NCBI RefSeq assembly: GCF_950066645.1
Contig: NZ_CATMFB010000003.1
Span: 124,001-188,000 of the forward strand
DNA: 64,000 bases
Origin: an uncultured Thalassolituus sp.
GTDB lineage: Bacteria > Pseudomonadota > Gammaproteobacteria > Pseudomonadales > Oceanobacteraceae
Direction: 5' to 3'
Below are positions 6,889 to 18,800 of this stretch, piece by piece. The translations under genes and the position numbers were made by a program. Position 1 is the stretch's first letter. The number at the start of each line of letters is the position of its first letter. The notes under the pieces were generated by a model. It saw only the letters and a list, made by a program, of their open reading frames with translations, was not told the origin of the DNA and searched no databases.

Positions 6889-9800
6889 TTAGCCAACGGC
6901 CATCCAGGTATTGAGGTTATTCTCATTTTGAGCGGCCAGTGACGAGCGATCACTTGCAGAAGCTGAACTTCCAAGTGCCGAATGAGCCTGAACCAGCATC
7001 TGAATAACTTCTGCGTTCAGTTCATATCCACCGACGTTGATTGCATCAACTTTATAACTATCGCTGACAAACCAACTATCGACTTCAAGAATCTCACCAC
7101 CATCCATTGCTGTAATCGTCAGGTCGTACCAGTCTCGCTCAAAGAACAGCTCATTGATGCTGATCCCATCACTGACCTCAACAACATCGTACCCTGTGTC
7201 GTAACTATGATTTTTAATCAGAGTGCTGTCATCACCACGACCGAATAGGTAAGTATCATTACCATCACCGCCATCGAGAATGTCGTGCCCGGATCCGCCA
7301 CTTAAGGTGTCATCACCATCACCACCTTCGATATCGTCATTGCCCGCACCTCCCAGCAAGATATCGTTTCCGGAGTATCCATCGATATTATCATCGCCGG
7401 CATCGCCCATGAGCGTGTCATTTCCAGAATTTCCATCCAGATTGTCATCACCCTCCCCTCCATACAGAGTGTCGTCGCCCGCCCCTGCATAGAGGTCATC
7501 GTTGCCATCATCTCCATGCAAGATATCGTCGCCATCTCCACCTGACAGATCATCATTTCCGGTACCACCGATCAATGTATCGTTGCCAGATTCTCCGAAG
7601 AGGTCATCGTAACCATCACCACCGATCAACACGTCATCACCAGAATTACCATAAAGGTTGTCCGCGCCGCTGCTACCGTCAATGTAATCTGCAGCCACGT
7701 CACCAACTAGCGTGTCTATGCCTGAATCACCGTAACTGTATACAACCTTATCAGCGCGCAATTCGCGCATAGTTAAGGCTGTACCGTCTGAGAACTCAAC
7801 GACAAAATCTGCGCTAATAACAGGTTCACCCAGTTCATACTCGTAAGCATACTTGATCGCCACCGAGTCAGAACGCCCATACTCAAGTATCAGGTGGTAA
7901 CCGTCCTTAATCAATTTGAGTGATTCAGGTGAAATCCCCTCACCAAACTGAATCGTTGACAAGCCGCTAATGTCGTAGATGGTGTCATCTCCATCTCCCA
8001 GCGAGAAACGATAAATGTCATCGCCATACGAGCCCTCTAGCTCATCATTACCGACTCCACCGTCATGGACATCATTCCCACTGCCACCTTTCAGGTAATC
8101 GTTTCCTTCCCCGCCGAGCAGGGTGTCATTATCAGCGCCACCATACAGTGAATCATCTCCACTACCACCTAACAGGGTATCGTCACCGGCATAACCAAGA
8201 ACGTAATCATCACCTGCCATCGCGTGGATTCGATCTGAGCCAGATGTACCACAAATATAGTCATCGCCAGCTTCGCCAACATGCGAAGCAATAGTAGCTT
8301 CAAGCTGATATGAAATTTGGTCTCGCGTCAGAATCTCGACGTCATCTCCATTCTCAAAACGAATCTCAGACAGCGGCAAAGTATCCTCCGAGTCCTGCAA
8401 GTCAAATCCTTCGAATGTGAGACTTCCACTTTCACCCAGATCAAGCTTAAGCACACCATTTTCTGACACATCAAATCTCAAGGTATCTGAAGAGATTCCG
8501 ACAAGCGTTACTGCATAGGAGCCAACGGCTTTTTTAATGAAATCGTGACCATCACCCATATTAAATACAATACGGTCGTTGCCGTAACCACCGTCAATGT
8601 AATCATCCCCAAGACCACCGATAAGAATATCGTCACCCTCTAAACCTTCGAGGGTATTACTCTGATCATTGCCTTTAAGTGTATTACCGAGAGCATTGCC
8701 AACCGCTGATAAAGCTGTGCCCGTTAATTCAAGATTCTCGAGGAACTCGGCAAGTGAATAATCAACAGATGCAAGTACCGAGTCATTGCCCTCAGCCTCC
8801 AGCTCAGTGGTTATATCTTCAGCATCATCAACGATATAAGTGTCATCCCCAAGGCCGCCGTTCATTGTATCTACGCCTGCAGCACCATCGAGAATGTTAT
8901 TCTGATCATTACCGGTGAGACGGTTATCCAGCTCGTTACCCGTTGCTTCAAGAGCATCGGCGAGAAGTACTACATTCTCAACATGATCGGAAAGTGTCCA
9001 ATTCACAGAGGATTGAACGGTATCAATACCTTCATTTTCGCGCTCTTCGATAATGTCTTCTTCATTATCCACGATATAAAGATCATTGCCGTCACCGCCA
9101 AAGAGGTTATCGGTACCTTCGCCGCCCGATAAGTAGTCGTTACCACGATCGCCGAACAAACTATCGGTACCATCACCGCCCATCAGCGTGTCGTCACCTT
9201 CATCAGCAATAAGTACATCATCACCGGCCGCACCGATCAATGTATCGTCACCACTGCCGGCGTTGATGATATCGTTGCCCCAATTACCATTCAGGGTATC
9301 GTTACCTTCATCTCCCTGGAGATAGTCGTCATCCTCACCACCGTCGAGGTTGTCGTCGCCTTCATTTCCATACAGCTGATCCAATCCGGCGCCCCCCAAT
9401 AGGGTATCCGCACCGCCATCACCAGTCAGAATGTCATCACCTTCACCACCGCTCAGGCTGTCATCTCCTTCACCACCGTACAAGGTATCGGCACCTTCAT
9501 CGCCGTACATAGTATCGTTGTCGTGCCCGCCGTATAGGGTATCGTCACCGGCATCGCCATGCAGGGTGTCTGCGCCCGCTTGGCCGTAAAGGTCATCACT
9601 CCCTTCCCCACCTGAAAGTTCATCATTCCCCTGTCCACCATCAAGCACATCATCACCGAGCTCGCCAAACAACTGGTCATTTCCTTGTTGACCATAAACT
9701 TCATCATCTCCAGCACCAGCATTAACCGTATCATTACCTGCGTAGGCTTCAATACTGTCCGCCCCGGCTGTGCCACTGATATGATCATCGCTAATCGTAC

Positions 9801-12800
9801 CAACAATTCCACCAAGCAACTGACGGTCTATTTCATTAGCCAGTAATTGTTGATCCCATACCGTACCGTCATCAAAAATTACTGCTTGCAGGGGTAACAC
9901 GTCAGTTACTTCAAAGAAAATACTGTCTGCATCGTTAAACCTAAATAGCATTCCTCTGGCTTGTTGTTCAATTTCAACGTCTTCTGGAGCAATACCAAAC
10001 AGATAGAGTTCGTACGAACCCTCGTCAGCGGCAGAAACGGTATCTAAACCATCACCTAGCGTGAAAGCCAGCAGGTTACGGCCTGCTCCACCAAGAATAC
10101 GGTCATTACCCGTACCGCCAACCAGTGTATCATCGCCACCCTCACCAACTAGGATATCGTCACCCGAGCCACCGATCAGTTCATCACTGCCTTCGCCGCC
10201 TCTCAGAGTGTCAGCACCGTCTCCCCCCACTAATAAGTCGTTATCAGCACCGCCGAACAGGTGATCATCACCAGCATCACCGAACAGTTGATCACTGCCA
10301 ACATCACCGTAAACTTCATCCTGCCCCAAGCCACCTTTAACGATATCATCACCTTCGCCAGCAAAGGCCAGGTCGTCACCGTCGCCAAGATCTATTACGT
10401 CATTGCTCTCACCGGAAAATACTTTGTCGTTGCCTGCCAGAGCGTCGATACGGTCTGCACTTAGCAGCCCGCTGATAGAGTCGTCACCTTCGGTGCCCAC
10501 AATTAAGGCGTGGTGTTCAGGATTGTTCAGGTCATATTCGTCGAATGATAGCTGTATATCGCCAACTAGTAGAGAGTCGCCAGTAGTAGTTATTGCGTCA
10601 CTGGTGTTAACAATCTCAATTCCCTGGGCTCCTGAAGCCTGATCATAAGGGTCGAGAGGCTGTAAACGAATAGACTCAATACCTATTTCGCCAAGGCTGA
10701 ATAGCTCATCACTTTCACTAACACCATTCTGATTAAGATCTCGCCAGATCTGGAATTCGCCAAAGCGATCATCACTTGCAGTTAACTGCCCATCTGCGTC
10801 GCTGTCATATACAACCAAACCTTCCATGTCAGTAGTGGCACCGGCAAGATCGTATACGAAGGACATTTCATAGATATCATCAATATTCTCATTGCCATTG
10901 CGATCCAGTACTAACCAGCCATCGTCGCCGGACAAGCCAGAGGATATTTCCCTGACGCCATCGCCATCGTAATCAAAGAGAATGTTATCTACGAATTCAA
11001 GGCCGTCTGAACCCAGATCGATTGCAACAGGGTATGCGACTTTATTCCAGTCTCTCCAAATACTCTGTGAAGATGACAGACGCGCAACATCATCACCAAC
11101 CATTTCGTAAGCTGAATTTTCTTGTTGAACGTAAGCATTCTCAGCAAAATAGCTATATGCCAAATCTTGAATTTCTGCATTTACATACTGATACCGTTCT
11201 TCATAACCAGACCTAGGTGTCGAAACGTCATTTATCTCTCTATATGCAACCTCAGTATTACCACGCCTTATTGATTGCTCATAAACATATCGATGCTTAT
11301 TAAAATGGCTGCTGTACAATCTAATTTCATCTGTATCTACAACACTATAACCACTAGCCAAATTATTATATGCGTAACTGTACTTTCTATCCGAAACAGT
11401 AACTAAGTTATTTTTATTCCACTCAATAATTTTTTGATTCTCAACAATCTCAGATAACGTCACCTCAAATTTAGCGTTCTCCGCCGATACATTTCCTTCT
11501 GTATCCATTGCCGAGATGGACAAAGTTCTTTTGCTATACCATTCACGGTTCAACCTATAAGCATTATTGACTCTTAGTTTCCAAATACCACTCTCTTCAA
11601 CCAGCTTAAATGCATTGTCAGAGTTACCAGAAACGATACTTAAACTTAAAGCATCACCATCAGGATCACGGAAGAGAGACTGGATATTACTGGTAATAAG
11701 CTGGTTGTTTGCAGCACCGTTTGAAGGTCCTCCGTCACTTGGGCGCCAAGCCGAGTATTCATTAATAGCTGCGGAGTCATCATCAATATTGACCGGAGCT
11801 TTATTGACATTATCCACATCAATAGTCAGCTCTTTAACGATATACGAGCTGGGGTTGTCTTCATCGCTGACTGTCACGTTGATAGTATAAGAACCACCTT
11901 CTCCACCTACTTCAAGGTCAGCTCCTTGAGCTACCCTAACGACACCAGTATATTGATCGATAGTAAATCGCCCTGTCGCATTTCCCTCTTCCAGATCAAA
12001 CACATAGTTCCTGAAATCAGGGTTATCTGCGGTATCATCAGTGTCTTCAACTTCTACAGTACCGACGACTGTGTTAACTCCCGCTGTTTCTAGTATGTTT
12101 GGATTTCCCCCACCAGACCAACTGGCATCCGTTGGGGCATGGTCGATGGCATTTGAAACAATTTCGAACTCATCACCCCACATCAAAGCGTCAGGGTCAC
12201 CAAATGGGCGATCCTGAACTAGCACCCTGACACTGGGGTTAACAAACGCAGAACTGAAATCAAAGGATTCGGTCATATACAAACGACCGTCCTGTGTAAT
12301 AGAAAATGCTGGGTCAGACTCAGCAGCATCTAATGAATAATACAATGCGTCTGAGATATCTGGGTCATTCGCTCGGAATTGAGCAACAACATGTGCTGGT
12401 TCGCCATCAGGAAGAAGGCCTATTGGGGTTTCTTCTCCAAAGGTAGGATAATAATCCTCAGTAGGTTTTTCGAAATAGATACCTGTCGGTCTTTCATTCG
12501 CGTCATCCACAGAAATAGTGACGGAGGACGTATCTTGCGCTCCATCAGCATCGGTTACCGTAATATTCAGATTGAATTCATTCGGGATGTCCGCATTATT
12601 TTCAAAGTCAAACTCTGCTCTTGTCTGTAACTTGCCATCAACCAACTCGAAGTAATCAAGGGCATTCACACCATCCGTATCATCAGCATCGGTCAATGAG
12701 AATGTTAGTGGCGAGTTTTCAACGTCTGTCGCATCGATAAAGGTATTGGTATTTGCAGCATTAGTAACACCCACGGCCGCAAGAACCTGCGGAGGATCAA

Positions 12801-15800
12801 TATTCTCTTTAATGCTCAGGGTGTACTCAGTTTGACTCAACACAGGTGCATCATTAACAGGGTCTACCGTGATAGCGACCTGCGTTGCCGAAATACTATT
12901 TTCCTCACCTTTTCCATCATCCACGAGGACGACAAAGACATCGTTACCATTGAAGTCCGTACCCGGCGTATATTCAAATTTACCACCATCAGTAAATTGA
13001 AGTGAGCCGTGCTGTGGTAAATTATCCGGATCAAGATAGTACGTCAGGATATCTCCATCGACATCCGAGGCAACCACCTCTCCCGCAATCGCAGTGTCTT
13101 CTGATGTCTCCAGTACCAACGCATCTGGTGTTACCGGCGTATCATTGACTGCTTCGACATTAACCAGAATACGAGTATCGGAATAAGAATTTTCATCACC
13201 GGAAGAATCATAAACACGCACAAGAAATTCCTCCTGGCCGTTGTAGTTCAATGCTGGCGTGTAGTGAATATAGCCGTCAGCATCAACGGTTAAGGTACCT
13301 GTAGCCTCCTGAATTACCTCGTATGTGAAAGTATCCTCTGGATCCAGATCAACCACACCGATCTGGCCTACTATATCGGTAGGAGCATCCTCATAGGTGT
13401 TTATTTCAATAAGTTCATCGGACACCGGGATATCGTTGACTGGCGTTACCGTGAGGTCGACTAGCGTGGTGTACTCACGGCCACTCTTATCAGTAAATCT
13501 GAGGGTAATTTCCTCTGTACCATTAAGGTGGGGCCCGGGCGTAAAGGTGAACTTACCTGACTCATCGAAAGAAAAATCGAAATTACCCAATGAGGAACTG
13601 GCCTCAATTTCATACCCTCCCAGGATGTTATCCGGATCTGAGAAGCCTAAATCACCTTCTACGGCAGAGCCCTCTGCTGTTACCAGATTGATATAAGGAA
13701 CGAACGAGCCTTCATCATCACTTGGCAGAACCCTGAAACGCATTACTGCAGTGGATGTCAGGCCGGTGGAATCCTCAACCTGAATTCTGAATACATCATT
13801 ACCCGAAAAATCTTCTGCTGGTGTGTAGGTATACTCGCCCGTCTGCTCGTTCAGATCGAGAGAACCAAATGGTGAGTTCTCTATAACACGATAAGTCAGC
13901 GTCTCATTTGGATTCGCATCTGTAGCACTGAAAGTACCAGTGAAGCTCTCATCCTCATTCAGCGTGAGGACCTCGCCGGTGAGCTTTGGTGCGTACTCAA
14001 TGGACTCTTGCAGAGAAGTTTCTTCTGAATACTGCTCCAGTGCATCGAACACTTCCTGTTGTACCGCTTCTGAACTTTCAGGTCGATCAAGTTCAGCCAT
14101 CACATCAATAACGGTCTCAAGGGCATTTGCGTCCAGCCGCTGCGTATCAACCGTTAATGACTCAACTGGTGTCAAGCTATCAAAAATTTCCTGGAGCTGC
14201 TCAATAGCAGCAGATGCAGCATCAGAATTAACATTGAAGCGATTGTAGTTTTCAATACGAACAGAGTTATCGGTGCCGATAACAGAGATCACAAGATCAC
14301 TGCCATCCCTTTCAAACCAAAGGTCGCTTAGTTCGTAACCGGAGAATACAAGTTCATCTGCGGCGTTTCTGTCCGGTGCCTCATACACGGTATCCTGGCC
14401 GAACTCTCCAGCAAAGATGTACACATCCGTATCCGCACCGCCCTCCAGGCGATCATTACCGGCATCGCCCATGAGAATATCTTTACCAGCACCGCCCACG
14501 AGTAGATCATCTCCGGATCCACCAGAAAGCGTATCGCCTCCCGATTCTCCATATAGCTCATCATGCCCGGCTCCGCCCTGAATTACATCCGAACCTGAGC
14601 CTCCGTAGAGCGTGTCTCCCGTAAGGTGATTACCGTCTTCGTCGATTTCGTCTCCACCCGACAGATAGTCATTGCCATCCTCGCCGTAGAGCGTATCTAC
14701 TCCATCTTCACCGAAGAGTTTGTCATCATCAGAGCCACCGTAAAGTGTATCGCTGTCGAGACCGCCACGAATGTCGTCAGCACCAGAGCCACCATGAATA
14801 GTATCGTTCCCCTTGGCACCTAACAGCAGGTCATCACGAGAACCACCATCGATAAAGTCATCACCATCATCACCGATGATGTAGTCGTTATGATCGCCAC
14901 CGTAAAGATAATCGTTATCATCTCCCCCGGAGATTTCATCTGCACCACTACCACCATAGATAGTGTCACTGCCTTGATGCCCGGTTAATGTGTCGGTGCC
15001 TCTTTCGCCATAGATATTATCATCGCCTTTGCCGCCCTGAAGTGTATCTGCACCATCACCACCATAAAGATCATCATCACCCTCATGACCGTTTATTGTG
15101 TTGTTATATGCATCACCGCGAATTTCATCGTTGTGCAAAGAACCGACAACCGCCTCGATACCGGAGAAAGTATCGCCAGTAGCTGTACCGCCCTCAGAAG
15201 CAAAAGCATTATCTAATGAGATTTTAATACCGGCAGACGAGTCATCATAATACGCAGCGTCAAGGTGACCTGCACCGCCTATGAGTTCATCAGCACCCAC
15301 ACCGCCATAAAGAATGTCGTCTCCGTCACCGCCCTCAAGTGTGTCGTTACCATCTTGCCCACTCAGAAGGTCGTTGCCACCGAAACCACGAATTACATCA
15401 TTAGATGCAGTACCAGTGATCCAATTGGCCAAGTGTAAACGATCGTCATCGAAGGAAATTTTAGTGATATCGATTTCTGAGTTGTCATTAAAGCTCAGGA
15501 ACTCAATTCTACGTGAGTCATCGAGGAACCAATTCTTCAATACAATCTGATCATCAGTACCATAGACCTGAATTATGAGATCGAGAGCATCATTGGATGT
15601 GGAACGTTGGAATATGAGGTCCTCCTGACCAATACTCGCATCAAAGAGAATCCTATCAGCACCAGTATCGACAGCATCATTCAAACCAAATTCTGGTGGC
15701 CTATCTCCAAGACCCAAGTCATCGTTAAACTCTTCAAAGACGACGGAACCGTCACCACGATTGAAAACATAAGTATCATCACCAAATCCACCAGTAAGGT

Positions 15801-18800
15801 AATCATTACCCCCATTACCGTGAAGGATGTTCTCTCCACGGTCGCCGATCAGGATATCGTTGTGACCAGAACCGGTAAGGCCCTCGAAGTTGATAACGGT
15901 ATCGACTTCATAGGAAGAATCGGGATTCAGAAGATCTCCGTTGTCGTATACCGACTTATTAACCGAGAAACCTCTGGATAAATCTGAATAGACGCCCTGT
16001 CCTAGTGACTCATATGACAACACATCGAAATCAGTCCCTTTACCACCCAGCAGTAAATTGCCAACTTGTGAGACTTTGACTAAGTCCTCACCAGCTCCAC
16101 CATGAACGATATCATTGCCGCGAACATTGTTAATGATGTCATTGCCGAATCCTGTCGTGATCCAGTCGCGGCCTGATGATGAGCTTACATTGTCACCCTC
16201 CTCACCATCTGCTGTACCTACTTCATCACCAATCCAACTATTAATAGCTTCGATATCGATACTCAAGTCAGCAGATGAACCGTAGAAGCGCACAGTTTCA
16301 AAAATCTTATTGCCGCTAAACCAATTACGAAGAGTCAGTGAATCTTCAAAGTCTGCGAATGCAATATTGTCGTTATCCGCTGGCTCAATACCGAATTGAA
16401 GGTCATTACCATCTTTGTTGATTCGAACATCCAGAATGTTCAAGCCACGGCGGAATTCGATCGTGTCTGAGCCGCTATCGCCGCCCGAGGTATTCGCGTC
16501 GTGCAATGTATCTTTGCCATCACCTCGACCAAACACAACGGTATCATCACCGCTACCCGCTACGATCGTATCGTTACCCGAGTCACCGAACATGGTGTCG
16601 TTCCCAGAGCCTCCGAACAGTTCATCATCTCCAGAGCCACCAAGCAGCGTATCGTTCCCTGCTTCACCATAGAGATCGTCGCTGCCCTGGCTACCCAACA
16701 CATAGTCATCACCATCATCACCATGAACTTCGTCGTCATCACGGCCACCGATAGCAAAGTCGTTATCCCCTAGCGCATTGATAATGTCATTACCCGATAA
16801 TCCATGGATAAAATCACGCCCCGATGTGCCATTAAGGGGCCGGTCATCACCCTGAGTACCAGTAATAAAGCTTTCAATACCGGAAATATTGATAGACACG
16901 CCATCGGTAAAACGAAGTATCTCTATCGGATTTTCAGCAATCCATTTATCAATAATAATTCTATCATTGGTATCTTCATCCGTTTCAGAATTAAGCAGTA
17001 CTATCGATAACTGATCAGTATTATCGTTATATTCAATACGTATATGGTCTAGCGTAATACCAGACTCAAATTCAATGATATTAGATTCAGCTTTGAAATT
17101 GGCTACAGGTCTTTCAGGGTTTTCACCCGCGTCGAGTGCTGCCTGATACTCATCTAGCTTCTGCTGATATGCAGTTTTTTGCTCTGCAATTGTATCTGAG
17201 TCATGAATAATATCTTCGCCAGAACCGCGACGGAAAATATACACATCATTACCGCGCCCCCCATTAAGAACATCTCCGTCACCAGCTCCGCCTTCAATGA
17301 TATCATCACCGCCATTACCCCAGATATCATCTTGATCAGCACCACCGATAAGCCAATCAGAGCCTTCTGCACCATGGAGTTCGTCGTTGCCACTGCCTCC
17401 AATCAGAACGTTATTGTTGCCACCGCCAGCACGAAGTGTATCGTTATCAGCACCGCCATCAATCCAGTCATCTAACCGGCCACCCGTGATCGTGTCGTTT
17501 CCGCCCAGACCGAAAATATCATTACCTAAATCACCACTAGTAATCGTATCTGCTTGATTACTACCATTGATCAAATATGAAGCCTTATCGGATTCAGCAA
17601 TACTCCCTGCGATGTCGGATAACTGCGAGCCTTGGATTATTCCTTTATTAAAATAGTCCACTCCATCGATGAGTGAAGTCTCTGAACCATCAGCTTTTTC
17701 TACAGAAATATTTCGGGCACGATTAAAATAGCTAAATTCTGCAGAACTATAAAATGCCGGTTCATTACTCTCAGAACCTAGTATTGAATCAGACAGAGAT
17801 GCAAGTTCTTGTTCGAACTTATACCGCCAACCACCGAATGAGTCACTTGCCGAGCGTTTAAGTAGGCCTGCATCTGCAGCGTTCTGATGGATCGTATGCC
17901 AAGCTCCCGAAGCCCCACTATCGGGAAGTAAAGTCATTAATGCATCTATAATTCCGGATGATTCTTTATATGCACTATAATCGGTAGCTAGGGTAATTTG
18001 GCCGTTTATCGTAGTCATTAGCCCATCTGAGGATGCCTCATATATGTTGGACCCATAACGCGTATACACATCTTTAGCACTCAACCCTACAAAATCCGAT
18101 ACGCTGTCAGCACCCATATATTCTTTGATCGCGTTATATAGAGCCCTCTTAACGTATATATCACCGCCTGCGATTTCCAGAGCAGGAAGTACATGCGCGA
18201 TACCATAGTCAAACATCCTTTCAGCATCACTAAACTTCACTCTCTTACCAGCCGAAAAGGTTAATCTATCTTTATATAAACCCCAGCGCCCAGCAAAAAC
18301 TTCTCCGTCATTTACAATTTTACCACCTGTCTGCCCTATAATGTTCTCAAGAATACCTTGTGCACTCTCCGCGAAACCAATAGCAGTGGAGCGCTGTGCT
18401 CCACCTTTGGAGCTAGCATTAGTAATATAAAATTCGCCACTTTCGCTATCAAATATAAGGTCTGCACCAGCCTTCGGGGGCTGCCCGAATAAATCACCCA
18501 GTTTAGAGCCAAGCAAAGCTCCGGCCGCCGCAAATAAGATCGCTCCTCCAATCCCAACAGGTCCCAACAAAGCAGCTGTCGCGACATAGGCACCGACTGA
18601 GGCTCCAACACTGCTTAGAATTGCACCTTCACGCGTCTGGGGCGCATATATTTTATCTGCAAGCTTCTTTCCAGCATAAGTTGCGACAATACTGGTCCAG
18701 TTGATCGCTCCTTCAGCAGTACCAGCTTCTAGTGTCTCACCGAAACTGGCACCTCCGGGTGTCAGGCCAGCAAAGGTAGCATCAACAAGTGCACCGACAT

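Noticed and set aside
7280-7492. Ser/Pro-rich or His-rich plus-strand frames inside the RTX region (also near 10061, 14988, 16415)
   Set aside because: They are the antisense reading of GGxGxDxL repeat codons and carry no independent evidence.
7230-10500. Short regularly spaced DNA repeats that could suggest a CRISPR array
   Set aside because: The repeats are degenerate, in frame, and encode RTX nonapeptides; there are no unique spacers of constant length and no cas genes.
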